Below are positions 1 to 12,406 of a stretch of 64,000 nucleotides of DNA, in pieces. The stretch's first letter is position 1, and the number at the start of each line of letters is the position of its first letter. Origin of the DNA: Linnemannia hyalina (taxonomy: Eukaryota; Mortierellomycota; Mortierellomycetes; Mortierellales; Mortierellaceae). The stretch lies in assembly GCA_019671135.1 (NCBI GenBank), contig JAHRHY010000006.1, forward strand, positions 1,612,001-1,676,000, written 5' to 3'. A model generated the notes under the pieces. That model worked only from the letters and a program-made list of their open reading frames with translations, was not told where the DNA came from and ran no database searches. Made by a program: the position numbers and the translations under genes.

Positions 1-1436
1 CCAATCTGCTTGTTGATTGTCTCAAATGTGTATCTGTGCATTGGACTTTTTGACTGCATCGCATCGTATTGATGAGTTTGAGTTCCTTCCTCCCCTCTCC
101 CCTGCCTCCTTATTCTGCGTTTTGGCGAGATTCAAAAGTCAAGCACCCTTTTCTTTCCCTTCTATCCCACTCTCTCCTTTCTTTTGTACTTCTAACGCTG
201 TGCATCTACGTCAACAGGCAAAAAAAAAAGGCTAGATGCGAAAGGCGTCAGGGCGATCAGTTGCCTACTCTCAATTTCTCTACCCCCTTCCCTTTCTCTA
301 TCGACTGGGTTAACAAGGAGACTAGCTTTTGATGGGAAAGTGTCATAATAATCCAAAAAAAGAGATAGAAACAAGGGTAAAGTAAGAAACAAGGGCGAAA
401 ACACTCCAAAATGACTACAATGACAGAAGTGACATCCACCATACGCGCCCTTGTTTTTTGGTGGGGAAGCGAGACGACGGATATCAATTTTTCCTACATT
501 TTTCTTGTCGGGGGTCATAATCGTCGTGCAGCTGCATCGCGTTTATTGTGTGAGTCGCGGAAAGAAAAATGATGAAAATTTGCTTGTCTTTTCAATCTTA
601 TGCACGTCGCCTTCCTTTTTCTCAATGAAAACAAGGGTTGTTGCTCTCCTCTTTTTCTCCAAGCATTCATTCGGCCCGTCATCCTACCTAGTCTAGTTTT
701 GCACTTTCACACTTGAAAGAGACTGACAGAAAAATAATGAGTAAGAATGTGAACAAAAGAGGCATTGCAAACTGAAACGTTCGTGTGCGCGAGTTATGCC
801 GCCCCGTATTGTTATGCATGGTCCCACAGGAAAAGAAACTGGCATTGGACTTTTATTTTTGCGCACACCGTTTAGTTCATGGTTGTGTTTACCGCGTTGC
901 GTTTGCATGAATATTCCGCCAAATAAGGAGGATCCTGTTAAAATAAGGACGGCGGGGTCTCTCACCTTAGAGGTCAAGGGGAGCGGGAGGAAGAGGGGAC
1001 CAAGCAACAAGAAACCAAGAAACCCCCCCGCTCAGCACCGCCACAGAAAGATCATCAACAATGAGAAAAAGATTGGTCGATACACTATCAAGCTGAATTA
1101 TTAGCAATTTCATTTCCTTGTACACTCTCAGTGGTCAGCATCGCGCGTGAAATTTCGCGATCAAAAGTGGTTTTTTGTTTTCTCTTTCTCCCTCCACCTT
1201 TTTTTCCCTTCCTGCTAGTGAAGTGACAAAGCGACAAAATCATGCCTGTGCAAAATTAGTCTCCCAAACGGAAGGTGTTCTGTTGTTTGTATTCTCAAAG
1301 CGAAGAAACACAACATATCTCAAGGGATGAGTGATGCGCGAAAGTTGACAGAGGTCAAGTAGGAAAGAGGGGAAGACAGAGGAAGGAAGAGAATGATGAA
1401 ATGATGGACTTTAGACGATGTTATGATTTCCTTTGT

Positions 1437-1504
<68 letters not shown>

Positions 1505-2436
1505 CCTCTCTTTCTCTCTCTTTATATTTTTCCGTTAACAGACATATGCCGTTTTCTATCCCACCCTGCAAAGTACAGTTCAGGTATGGCACAAGAGAAC
1601 AAAAATATGATCTGGCAAGGATAGGAGAGAAGAGTCGGAGCTTCAACGGATTGGAAAATCCTGGCCCTCCTTTCTTCTTTTATGTCTATCTTGACTCTCT
1701 GTATTCATGGAAAAGAGCACGCCGTCGAACTCAACACCCTTTTCGGGACTTCTGCTCTGGGAGGAATATTCTTCAAGGAAGGTGAGAAGGAAAGAAGGAC
1801 GGAAGGAGCGAAAAAGAAGGGAGGCAAAAAAGAGCCAATCGCCGTTCATATTGTGAGAGGGAGGAGGAGAAAAATAGAGCTCTGTGTACACAAACATTCT
1901 TTGTGATTGGAACGGGAGGACGAGGGAACAAACAAGATCTTTCATTCGGCAGCCAGCATCTGCGGTAAAAAAGCACCCAAAAGAAAAATGAAGAGATGGT
2001 AATTCTTCGTGCATTCGCCCATTCTGCGAGCGCGCGTGCGATAATACCTGATGAGAAAGCAGCGAGCGTGCAACCCCTTTGAGCATCCTCTCAATGGAAG
2101 TTGTACTATGGAAGGAGAACGAGGTGGAGGAGAGGAAGGATGATGAGGAGTGCAGGGAGTAAGGAAGAAAGGCATGGTTACGTCAAGTATTGCGGCGGTC
2201 CATTTATTCAATTGTGTCTACATCGACGCCTGCACAAACTTCAGAGAAGGCTAGGCAAAGACAACTTCCATCGATATAAAGCACTAAGCACACCATCGCC
2301 TTTTATCTCAGTCCTGCAACTCTACCAATTTTGTATGCTCTTTCCTTCACCCTCTGAGTTATTGCGCTTCTCTTCAACGCTCAAACTACTCACTGTTGTT
2401 TGTTTTCAATCGAGGTGTGTATGATTGTTTAAATTA
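1..2436. other. Left intergenic stretch, no gene recognised
   Basis: No open frame here has credible protein character; the longest ones are low-complexity translations of CT- or purine-rich DNA. A TATA-like GATATAAAG near 2272 precedes a pyrimidine-rich stretch but no coding frame follows it. The region also contains a long TC microsatellite (listed separately) and, at its right end, the 3' untranslated region of the minus-strand glutathione synthetase gene. An unseen gene made of very short exons cannot be excluded. Confidence 0.5.
1443..1523. repeat. (TC)n microsatellite
   Basis: About 29 uninterrupted TC dinucleotides (roughly 1443-1500) are followed by a slightly impure CT tail. It generates spurious Ser-Leu and Arg-Glu open frames on the two strands. 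Confidence 0.98.
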
Positions 2437-2442
2437 TTTATT
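2437..2442 (-). terminator. Polyadenylation signal of the glutathione synthetase gene
   Basis: On the minus strand an AATAAA hexamer lies about 107 bp past the stop codon of the glutathione synthetase gene, in an AT-rich setting. Position and sequence fit a cleavage/polyadenylation signal. Confidence 0.55.
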
Positions 2443-2548
2443 TTCTCATCTAAGATACGGTATAACAAGACTCTCTTTGTGCACAAAATAAAGAAGGGAT
2501 AGAGCAAAATAGACAAGGAGGAAAGATTGGGAAAAAAGAGAGGGAAGA

Positions 2549-5034
2549 TTAAACAAGTAGGGGGGAATCAATAACTGCGAATCCTGCAGCAACACCGCCC
2601 TCATTGCTTTCGACCCCCTTTGTGCGGAGCAAATGGCCTCCGTTATCGTTCCGGATAACCTTGTGGCCATCGTGCAGGTAAATGCCATAGACCCCCAACT
2701 CTGAGACAACATCTGCCCGCAGGAGCTGACCCTTCCTGAGGAGGACATTCTTGGTGATGGGTGGCCGGATGATATCCATCAAGATGTACGCGTTCCTCTG
2801 CTCTGCCGTCAATGTCTTGAGCGACTCCTGAATGTCCTTCCCGTAAATGTTGTTCCCTATGCGATGATTGTTATCGGACAAAGAGGTTAGGTCATGCGTT
2901 AGAGTGATATACCACATGAAAACAGCGCCTCGAGAAAGTTCTTTGTGTTGTTTACCTCCTCCTTCGCGCTGGGGCTTCATGACAAGCTCGTCACTGTTTT
3001 TGAGTGCAGCTTCATAGGCGGCCAGTCCCTCGGGTGAATGATCCAGGGGGTAAAGCCCAGTGAACGATGCACGGAGCTGACGAACCGTCTCTGGATTCTT
3101 GACAAACCGCTCCAGCTGACCGGGAGCCGCCAGGACCTGCTGGACCTTCTTGGTACCAACGAGTTGATATGCGATTGTGGGACACTTGATCGCCAGCGAC
3201 TTCTCTGCAAGTAGTCTACCATCCCATTCCTAATTGTTATGAGAAGTGATTTTGGCGCCATTAGGTCAGTGGCTTTTTCCTGTAATATTGAGCATTTTTC
3301 TGATGTGGACTGAACACTCATCGGAAAACGTACTTTTTCTGTTGGGTAGTCAGTCGTGGCATAGGCCGATCGGTAATATGCGACAGAAACTTCCTGATCG
3401 CCACTATTGAAATGAAATACAGCGTAGGCGTCGTTAGACATCTGCGTAAAGTCGAGCGTGATCATCCGTGATAGGGAATCAGTTGCTCCGGCTCTACACC
3501 AGCATGCTTACATGAAGAGAGCCTTTGTCTTGGGGTCCAATCGTCCTTGGTCTGCAACCTCTGCAAGAGTTTTCCTGATAAGTACTACTCCGTGCCTAGA
3601 ACGTATCAGGGATATTGAACGAATTAGCTCTTGAACGGAATTGCTCCTTGATAACTGGATGATCCTTATCAAGATCACTGATCCTGTGTCTTTACTTTTT
3701 CAAGAGGTTGTATTCGATCCATCGCTGGTCAAAGGCATTCCTCTCGCCAGGCTGAACCACCATCATGACCTTTGCACTATAATAAATGGAAGGAACAATT
3801 ATTAGTACTCCTTGTATCGTTTCTCCGTAGTTCATCATTGAGAACATCCAGTCAATCTGTCAACCTACGCTTTGGATCCATAGTGCTTGTGTGCAGAAGC
3901 CAGTCCGGAAGCAATTGACTCGATCGAGTCACTATTGGGCAATGCAGAGATGTCGATCTTGTCTGAAAAGTATCCTGTAGTTGTCTGCAAGTATCTATTG
4001 CAAAAAAACAAAGCGAGCAGAAGGCCGGTGTCAATGCCCTGGTGTACGGAAATCTAATGTAAAGCCTACTTATAAATCCAATTGATTGACTTCCTGTCAT
4101 GATTGGTTTCTCCACTGTACCTGTGAAGGTCTCCTGTGAGCGACGAGAGACTGCCAAAGGAGACAGAGATGGTGTTGAGCTCGACCTGCTTGATCTCTGC
4201 CTTGGAAAAGTCCTGACCTGGGTTCAAGTTAATGATATAGTCCGATCGATGCACACCCAACGAAGCAGGCTAGAAAGCAAAAAAGTAGAGGGGAAAAGAA
4301 ACGCGTATACATTTGTCAGCGATTCTCTTCCGAATCTCCATCTAACATTTTTCTTTCCGATCGTTGGGGGAAAAGCAGTCCACTCAGAGCAGAGCATTAA
4401 AAAAACGCAATTAATCAGCATTCTGGTGCCAGAAACGCAACTTTGCGTCGCCCATGGAAGCTTAGAAAAGTGTATCGTTCACTCCGTTGCTAGAGAATTG
4501 CTGCGGGTATCGGCACTGAGATCAATTGCTCGGTCAGACACATACCTGGGCGATGCCTTCCTTCTTGACCTCCAGGTAAAGATCGTAAAGACGCTTAACA
4601 AAATCATCAACAGTCGACAGACTAACTCAAAAGCAATTGTAAAGACAGAACAAAACGAATTAGCCTGTTGTATAAATCACTTGAACCATCTACACACCCT
4701 ACACAGAAGACAAGAGCTAGGGTGCTGCAAAATTGACACTGAACAAGTGTTACCTCTCCATGATCTCCTTCAAGAAAGCATCGTCCTGGGAAATATCGTG
4801 CACCAATTGGTTGTAGAGAGGTTGGATCTTGACGGCGTTATTGAAAGCATTGACGGGGAACGGTGTGGGGAAGAGCGCGACGGGTGCATTGATGACTCCT
4901 CCTTGCTGAGTAGTGGCGTCGTCGGTAGAAGGTGGTGGGCGAACGACCAGTCCGTTGGAGAGCGCAAAGTCGAGAGCGGCGTCCTTGAGAATGGCGAGTT
5001 GCTCCTCGTTCAAAGTGGATGCGAGGTCGATCAT
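2549..5034 (-). CDS. GSH2: Glutathione synthetase (ATP-dependent, eukaryotic type)
   Basis: Joins gamma-glutamylcysteine and glycine to make glutathione, using ATP, in the cytosol. Nine exons can be placed: 5034-4754, 4621-4546, 4269-4121, 3994-3869, 3776-3696, 3595-3512, 3403-3334, 3229-2956 and 2856-2549. They sum to 1449 bp (482 aa), close to animal and yeast homologues (474-491 aa), and phases agree at every junction. The N-terminus carries the family's APVALFPTPFP stretch; HRSDYI and VELNTIS follow. The glycine-rich ATP loop KPQREGGGNN lies near residues 374-383, and the end is ESNEGGVAAGFAVIDSPLLV. A longer frame at 2977-3465 begins inside intron 6; the junction giving ALF-IGDQEVSV matches the family better. 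The start is the first ATG of the conserved N-terminus. It is divergent from the RhoGAP-like gene. Confidence 0.95.
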
Positions 5035-6336
5035 CGTTATAATAGTGTGAGTTGAAGTAAAGAAGAAGAGAGGAGAGGGAAGTGTAATGAAAAGAAAGAA
5101 GAAAAAAGAAAGAACAAAAAAGATGAATGTAACAGGATGGGAAATAAAAAAGAGAAGGAATGATTAGAAACCAAGTGATTCAACCCCGAACGAGCCAGGG
5201 TGCGATCAACCTCGCGAAGAGAGGAGAGAAAATGGTCCGCCCCTGTCCCCTATACGTGAAATGTGTACGTTGCAATGGATGGAGAGATAAAAAATTTGAA
5301 GAAATTATGCCTGCATGTTCATGCCCCACACCGCATGTCCGACCGGCGAGTGCATACGACTGCGCTACCACATGGACTGCGCGGTTGTCGGCAAACACGT
5401 CTCTATGTCAGTGGCAACGTCAATCTCTCGTCCTTCACCTCTCTTCATTACTTGATAGGAAAAAGAGTAGATCAGTATCCAATAACCACGCGCCTTTTTT
5501 AACGCCACCAATTTTCGCTTCCCCTGGCCTTCTTGACTGTTGATCCTTAAAGGCTGTTAGAGTCCTCGTGTTCTCATCCACGTTCCTGCCAGTATCGATC
5601 CGATTTGTTCTGTCATGCCTTCCCTTTCAAAAAAATATGATTACAGCGGTCTCTCGGTCTGACACCCACGAGCAAAGAGTTGGTAGAAATGGGAACCAAA
5701 GAAAAAATGCGCTCAACCATTGTACGCAATCAAATCGGTTACCCGATACTCTCTTGCTGTGTAAGTTTGTGGCTTACTAGTCTCCTCCACTCCAACGGGC
5801 GATGGATTTATTTTTTCATGTCTGAGACGGATGTTTGAGGTTGCAATCTGGACCACGATATTCCAATGCTCGCTATGATCATAATCCGGTTCATAGTAAC
5901 AGAGGACTCTCATATGGCACATCCCTCGTCCCCTCACCACAAAGGTATATATCACATCATTTCCAGCAACGTCCATTTCTCGGCTCTTTACAAACCGTCT
6001 ACCTCTTTAGTACTCCTACCCTTTTGCCTTCTCTTTCTAGCCATTCTTATTCACCTGGCATTTTTCCGAGAAAAAAACGGCAGTCCGTGTACTTTTTAGC
6101 TGTATTGACTGCACTCACACTCACTCGCCTTGACAGGCTCTACCATCTCCCCAGCTTTCTTTCCTTTCCTTCAGTGATAGTCGTTGGTGGTTGAACTATT
6201 CTTCATCCTTTTGCTTCTCCTTTCCTTCCTTCTCAACTCTCCACCTTGCCACCACACTCAGCCCATCCTATCAACACCTGTATCGCAGCACGCCGAAATT
6301 TTTATTCACCATCCATCCCATCAGAAACGAACAGAC
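5035..6336. other. Divergent intergenic/promoter region
   Basis: This 1.3 kb separates the divergently transcribed glutathione synthetase (-) and RhoGAP-like (+) genes and must hold both promoters. It is purine-rich next to the glutathione synthetase start and strongly CT-rich before the RhoGAP-like start. Open frames in it (for example 5160-5543 and 5835-6194) show no family resemblance and I treat them as chance. Confidence 0.5.
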
Positions 6337-7986
6337 ATGTTTCGTCTCGTCAACAAACGGCTGGCTAGCAACCGTGAACTCCAATCCTTAAAGCGGGAGT
6401 TCAACCAATGCTCGCTTCCAATCGAATTTGTCTACAGGATCGTGGTCTTTTGTGTTGATGAGATCATGGAGAGAGGACTCAACCATCCCTTCATCCTCAA
6501 GAACCCATACTCACCTTCGGTTGTGGCTGCCATGGTCACTTTGATGGCAGATCCTGAGCGCAGAGATCTCTTCTCCCTCAAGTGCACACGAATCGACACT
6601 GTAGCCGGTGTGATGTTGGCTGTCTTGAAGAACCTGCGTGAAGCCATTGTTCCCATGGAGATTCAAGAAGCATTAACCTCAGGTAAGTGACCTTTTTTGT
6701 CGTGCACTCACGGTATCGCTCTTTACTTTATTTTTAACACGTTCGCTTTTTTGTTTTCTATGATTGTAGCCAACGGCGCGTTCTCCAATGCACCTTCGGG
6801 AGCTTCAACCCCCACAGCCACCAGTCGTATCCAATACAGAATCAACACCGTCAACGCGCTATTGAACCATCCCAACTTTCCAGCAGTCAACAGAGCCTTG
6901 CTGATCGAGCTCTTGAATCTTTCGCTCGCCATCCTCAACCGCTCCAGTTTCAATCGTGTCAAACCCGACATGCTCGCCTCCATCCTCGGCCCTCACATCT
7001 TTGCATCCCAACATGCCACCATTCTTCAACACACCCCACAACAAGCTTACTCCTTCGGATGGGGTGTCGCCCTCGTCAACGACATCAAGCGCTGCTCCAA
7101 GATGTTTTACGTGCTCCTGGGAGGATATCGACGAGAGGTCTTGGGTCCAGATGAGTGGGAGTTTGAGAACGGCTTGAGCTCTGCCTCCACTTCGACCTAC
7201 AACATGCCATTCTTGAATAACATTGCGCCGTTATCTGCACCATCTTCAGGCGTTCCTCTTCACCAATGGCCCGGTTCTGGTGGTATCTCGAGCGCTAGCT
7301 TGGATTTCAACGACAATCGGTCACTCTACTTTGGACAAAACTCTCAGCGTCGACTCCACCAGAGTGTACCTCACCTACGGATGGCCACAGTGTCCGTCGA
7401 TTCCCCTGGGGGACCCAGAACTGACATGTCTCGGAGCTCACAGTCCCGGTATGGAATGGTTCGGAATGTGTCGACGACTTTGACAGAGTCCATCCGTGCT
7501 GCCGCCGCAGAAGAAGCCAAGGGCTGGAACCTCGAGCGGTCTAATTCTGGATCCAAGGGTCCTGCCGCACTCGAGCACCTTCGCAGCAGTCAACACCACC
7601 AATATGGATCGAGCAACTCTCGCGGTAGCAACGGTTGGGCTGGCCGCCAGAGACGTCAATCAGCACAGTCCATCGAGCAACGCCATCAAGAGCTCTATGA
7701 CCAGCGGTACAGAGGACGGGCAGAGGACAATGCCGCAGATGAGCTGAGCCATGCCTTCCATCGCCATAGCCTGCACCACCAAGCCGAAGTGGAGAGCAAG
7801 ATTGTTATCCCGGGCGATGACCAGTCTCGTCAACGGGAGGAAAAGCGCCTAGCGATTGAACAGATGATTCGAGAGTGCCGCGGGACAGGGTTGAACTTTG
7901 CATCCAAGGAGAACGAGGTCGTGGAGAATCCCACGCAAGACCAACGCTGCAATCCTCGTCAATATGGCGCCCTTGCCTTCTACTAG
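6337..7986 (+). CDS. RhoGAP-fold protein, probably catalytically inactive
   Basis: Two exons (6337-6682 and 6770-7986, phase 1 junction, 87-bp intron) encode 520 aa. Residues ~25-240 follow the RhoGAP pattern: LPIEFVYRIVVFCVDEIMER matches helix A, the segment around DTVAGVMLAVLKNLREAIVP matches the 'VASLLKLYLRELPEPLIP' region, and NRALLIELLNLSLAILNR then LASILGPHIF match the 'NKMTPENLAIVFGP' region. The arginine-finger loop (normally GIFRVSG) reads PFILKNPY, so the catalytic Arg is missing. From ~240 to the end the protein is Ser/Gln/His-rich and probably disordered, with a short charged helix (REEKRLAIEQMIREC). It could bind Rho-family GTPases without activating hydrolysis; this is inference. 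The start ATG is the first after a CT-rich leader. Confidence 0.75.
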
Positions 7987-8319
7987 CTATATATACATTT
8001 GTTTTCTTCTTTTTATGCACTGATTAGACTGGTGGTAGTTGGACTGACCAGATCACGACTACGATAAGGAAGGGCGAAAGAAAGACCTGGGCAGGGTGCT
8101 TTGACAAAGGGTGTCCTTGTCCTCCCACATTGCGAATAAAAAGGAAACGTGCCATTTGTGCGACAGCCTCTTGGACAACTATTTCTCTTTTTTTGTGAGC
8201 CAGTACTTTTACTTCTTTCTTCTCTTCTCCTCCCCTGACCGTCCCCAACACAACCCACGCTCACACACACACACACGCACACCTCCCTTCTCTTCTCCTT
8301 TCACATACAAACTTCCACC
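7987..8319. other. Intergenic region with short (AC)n
   Basis: This holds the 3' end of the RhoGAP-like gene and the promoter/leader of the phosphatase gene. A short (AC)n run lies near 8262-8282. No gene is seen. Confidence 0.5.
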
Positions 8320-10252
8320 ATGACAGGAGCTCGACTCACAACTCTCATGCTCTGCCTCATCGCTGGAGGACTTGTCTTAAGCGCATCCCGCTTCAGGTCA
8401 TCCTCATACCAGGACCTCATCGCTCCCGACCTCATCGACCTCGTCAACCAGGAGCAGACCAAGCTCTCCCTCAACCCCGAGGGGTACAACTACTGCCAAG
8501 CACCCCCGCCAACCCTCGAAACATACCCTGCCCCAAAGGTAAGCAGTTGCACAAAGCCTACAGTCGACGTCGCTCCATGACTGACTGCAACCAAAAACCA
8601 TGGAAGAGAGAACATAGGGAGCAGCAAGTTGATCATTCCAACAAGGTCTAACCTAGGATGCACACTCTCTATGTTCATCGCTGCATAGGTTAAAGGAGCA
8701 ACACTACTTCATTCCCAACTCTTCATTCGTCATGGCGATCGGTAAGAACACAAGAGCACAAACAAGCAAACAAGGACCCTTGACCGTTTTTCTTTGGCTT
8801 CTCACCTGCATGAGGATATCTGTCAAACTCTAATACTTTACATTGTTGTCCTGCTTCATCTCCCTCTCCCTTTGCTTTTACCTATCTGGATGGGGTCTAT
8901 TAGTGCCCCTATTTCGGCCCTCCCTCTGGATCTAGACTTGACTTGGGAATGCTCCAACTCGAGCGCATACTCGTTTACAGGGCCAGGATTGGACAGCACC
9001 GAAAAGTCGCCCTACCATTATGCCCATGTGGTTGCTCACCAGGTCGTGACCATCCCCGCCGGATCTCCTTTTGCATCAAGTCTCATGTGGAAGGGCAGCT
9101 GTGCACCAGGCCAGTTGACACCAGTGGGAGCATTGCAGCATCGCAAGCTGGGCGCAGCACTCCGACAGATCTATGTCGACAAACTCAACTTTCTCCCTGA
9201 GACTTACGACCCCACCGCCGTGCATATTCGCAGCACAGGTAATGCACGTTATTTACTTTCTATTTTGATGCAAGGACAGACTCGTGTTTGTTTTGTTTGA
9301 ATTGGTGCCCCTTGCGACTAATTGGCTTTTGTTGGGTAAATTGCTTTGCTAGACGTGTGGCGAACAAAGCAAAGTGCTGAGAACCTTATGGCAGGACTCT
9401 ATGGTGTCCAGGGAAAGTCCGCATCTTCAGCGCCCCCAGTTCTTCAAATCCACACCTTGCCTACAGAGGTCGATTACCTGACCCTCAACACCGGGGCATG
9501 TCCACGCATCTCGCAACTGCGCGCCCACATTGAAAAGTCGTCAGAGGTGCTCAAGCGGCTGAAGGATGATAACGAAGACTTTTCCAAGCAGCTGACAAGG
9601 ATCTTGGGCGCAGAGAAGCCTTGGTCAGGATTCATGGACACTATTCTTCCCAGGATTTGCCACAACAAGCCTTTGCAGTGCCGAAAGGATGCCAATGTGG
9701 GAAGCGAGAACAATTGCATCACTGAGTCCATTGCCAACCGTATTCTCGACAATGTTGCCATTCAGACGACAGAGATGTATCGAGATGCTCAAGGCGTTTT
9801 CGACGTGTTAAGATTGGGAATGGGACCCCTGTCGAGCGACATCAAGGAGAATCTTCTGGCTGCCAAGGCCCACGGCAAGGTCCGTCTCAGCTTTTATTCT
9901 GGACATGACACGACTGTCTTGCCTTTGCTCGGACTTTTTGATGCCGAAGATATGAGGTGGCCACCTTATGTAAGTACTCTTGTCTGCACTTGTGGCGATT
10001 AACTGTTGATATATAATTGATCGTGAGCTAACTACTCTCCTTGTTTTGAAACATGCATAGGCCTCCCACATCCTTGTCGAGCTGTGGAAGACCCTTCATG
10101 GAGAGTACTTTGTTCGTGTCCTTTATAACCAGGTAGTGTTGGCCACCAAGTCCAACTGGTGTGACTTGGAGTGGTGTCCAATGGATATCTTTGTGGCGCA
10201 CTTGGACCGCTTCATATCCAAGGATTTGATGACTGAATGTCAGAGGCAGTAA
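8320..10252 (+). CDS. Histidine acid phosphatase (branch 2, ACP6/PXYLP1-like)
   Basis: Five exons (8320-8538, 8689-8741, 8904-9238, 9353-9969, 10061-10252; phases consistent) give 471 aa. A hydrophobic segment at residues ~7-22 looks like a signal peptide or signal anchor, so the enzyme is probably luminal or secreted. Exon 2 ends in the phosphohistidine motif FIRHGDRAP (H88 nucleophile), completed across the exon 2/3 junction. The second signature, SGHDTTVLPLLGLF, holds the proton-donor H387-D388. The spacing and this HD context resemble animal lysophosphatidic acid phosphatase 6 and 2-phosphoxylose phosphatase more than phytases. The substrate cannot be told from sequence. Several Cys residues (for example CAPGQ, CHNKPLQC, WCDLEWC) suggest disulphides. 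Confidence 0.9.
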
Positions 10253-10453
10253 GTAGGACGAAAGGGGTGCCAATCACCACAATAAAGGCGTGCTCGTGGA
10301 GTATTTATCCAAGGAACATCAATCGCTTTCCAGCCTATTTCTTTCTCTTCTCTTCTCAGTTCTTTACTTTCCCACTTTCAATCAAGGCTTTATTTTTCAT
10401 CTCACCTTCGTTCCTACAGCACATTCATCTTCTCACCCTCGTTTTCTACACTG

Positions 10454-12196
10454 ATGATTCCACTACCTATCCCCACCATTATCCTACATAAAAAAACGCC
10501 AGTATCACCAACGCAGGACTTGACGATCCAGGGGGATAGCGATGGTGCCATCCGACTTCAAAAATTACAACAACAACTACAGCAACATCACTCTCACTAC
10601 CAATCCAAAAGGTTGGCATGGACATGTGAGCAAAACCTCATAGACGAGATCACGACCATGTTTGGACCCCACCTTGTCGAGATTGCGATGAAGCAGGATA
10701 CTGTCCGTCTGTCGTCGGATTCATCCCGTGGGCAGCATCGTTCACAAGGACAAATAATGGACTCGTCCAACAGTATGTCGTCTCCTTCGACCACCTCTGA
10801 GTCTGCTTGTGTGGCGACGATGCTGGTGTCAGGACTTGAGCCGAGAGCGGTAAATTTGAGTCATGCGAATGGCGTCTTTTCGGCCGTTCGCCTTACTTGG
10901 TTGCAGGAGCTCAGGATTGTTTACCGGTGCTGTGGTGCGTTATCGTCAGGAGTAGGAGTAGGAGGAAGGATGAGAAAGCAGGCTTGTTTTCTGGATGCGG
11001 CGGTTTTTTCTTCGTCGGTATCACTGTGGTCGAGGTCTGGTGTGGGTTTTCAGGAAAAGGAGGAGGAGGAAAACGATGAAGTGGCTGTGGTTGATTTGTC
11101 GTATTGTGAGACGTTGGAAAAGCTGTGGATCGAGGATCTGGACAAGGACGGGCGACCACATCGCTTGCAGTCATGGAAAACTTCTGTCAAGGACCTCTTT
11201 ACCACTACCGAGACTGGTGGCGATATTGACAGACAGGATAATGAGACAAGAAACCTGGTACCCTTTGCACGGAATCAAGGACTCGTCTTACCGGGGCGCC
11301 TCAAATCCCTGAGCATGGTAGGCCTATCCGCAAGCAAGTTCAATTTCGGATGGCTGCAGTCGACTCCGAGACTGGAGACACTCAACATCCACGGAATGAG
11401 GATGCGAATTGTCTCGCAGCAACTACCCCCACCAACAACGTCGCCGTTGTGGGACATTGAGGGAGTCTTCCTCCCACAGTTGAAGCATTTATCGATCCAC
11501 TATGCCCCAGCGCGTCAGTTTCGGTTCGAGCTGCTGAAGCATTGTCCGCGGCTGGTGTTCTTGGATGTTCGAGATCTGTGTCCCGGAATTGTTCGTGAGG
11601 CGCTAGTGCACCCGGGAGGAGAACTAGGAACAGCGTCTGCGTCAAGAGCTGGTCATGGTGGTGGTAGTAAAGAGGAAAGCGGAGGGGAAGAGTCCATTTT
11701 TGCCACCAAAATTTCGACGTGCAGATTTGAGTTTCTCCACCCCAACCACATCCACCACCTCCAAGGAGGAGAGATGGTCAAGTTGCTGGAGTGGTACCTC
11801 CCTCGATTGAGACACCTTCACTTAGACGGTGTTCCCGCGAAACTGACGATCGCCATCACGACTGGTCCACCCGCGCTTCGGAAACAACAACGCTACCATC
11901 GACAACAACCACGATCAATTGAGAGACTCGAGATCACGCCAGCTGCCGCCGCTGCTTCTGAGAGTGAGACGACTGAGGATGCTATTACTAGGGTTGCAGA
12001 GCTGCCATGGCTGGAACGTGTGCTGACTCGCGAGAAGGTGACAGCACAAGAAGTCCTGGAGTACCGATTGGTGCCATTTAGGATCGACGATGTCAAGGGC
12101 GAGCAGGGGGATAGGATGGTGGAGCGACTTGGGATGGAGACACACGCATTGCAGTATACCATTGGCGCCAAGACCTGGCAGCGAAGCTTTCCTTGA
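10454..12196 (+). CDS. Leucine-rich-repeat protein, F-box/LRR-like, intronless
   Basis: A single uninterrupted frame of 580 aa. The middle and C-terminal parts show degenerate LRR units, for example LKSLSMVGLSASKFNFGWL, PRLETLNIHG, PQLKHLSIHY, PRLVFLDVRDLC and PRLRHLHLDG. Such proteins are abundant in Mortierella-type genomes and usually carry an N-terminal F-box linking targets to SCF ubiquitin ligases; no clear F-box is seen here. Residues ~30-110 are Gln/His/Ser-rich. The first ATG is used, but later ones at the start of the frame are possible. The mRNA may begin in the CT-rich DNA around 10330-10450. Confidence 0.75.
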   Translation: MIPLPIPTIILHKKTPVSPTQDLTIQGDSDGAIRLQKLQQQLQQHHSHYQSKRLAWTCEQNLIDEITTMFGPHLVEIAMKQDTVRLSSDSSRGQHRSQGQIMDSSNSMSSPSTTSESACVATMLVSGLEPRAVNLSHANGVFSAVRLTWLQELRIVYRCCGALSSGVGVGGRMRKQACFLDAAVFSSSVSLWSRSGVGFQEKEEEENDEVAVVDLSYCETLEKLWIEDLDKDGRPHRLQSWKTSVKDLFTTTETGGDIDRQDNETRNLVPFARNQGLVLPGRLKSLSMVGLSASKFNFGWLQSTPRLETLNIHGMRMRIVSQQLPPPTTSPLWDIEGVFLPQLKHLSIHYAPARQFRFELLKHCPRLVFLDVRDLCPGIVREALVHPGGELGTASASRAGHGGGSKEESGGEESIFATKISTCRFEFLHPNHIHHLQGGEMVKLLEWYLPRLRHLHLDGVPAKLTIAITTGPPALRKQQRYHRQQPRSIERLEITPAAAAASESETTEDAITRVAELPWLERVLTREKVTAQEVLEYRLVPFRIDDVKGEQGDRMVERLGMETHALQYTIGAKTWQRSFP

Positions 12197-12406
12197 CTTA
12201 TACGTAGAAGCAAACTACGTAACCGGATATTTTTTTTTTATGTTTGTTTTTCTTCTATGCTTGGGTTAGGTTGTTATTTTTGTTTAAACAATGAAAAATG
12301 GAGAGGTTGTTATGGTACAAGGGGAGTTTTGGACATCAATCAAGATGAAATGTATGTCATTGGTGTGTTTTGGATCAGATAAAAAAGGTGAATGAATGGG
12401 ATGAAA

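Noticed and set aside
1320..1646. Arg-Glu repeat frame
   Set aside because: Generated by the (TC)n microsatellite.
2977..3465. Minus-strand start MITLDFTQMSNDAY as part of glutathione synthetase
   Set aside because: The family alignment continues directly from ALF to IGDQEVSV using an acceptor at 3404; the MITLDF segment falls in the intron.
4099..5055. 318-aa plus-strand open frame
   Set aside because: It is antisense to glutathione synthetase exons 1-3, whose protein sequence is unmistakable.
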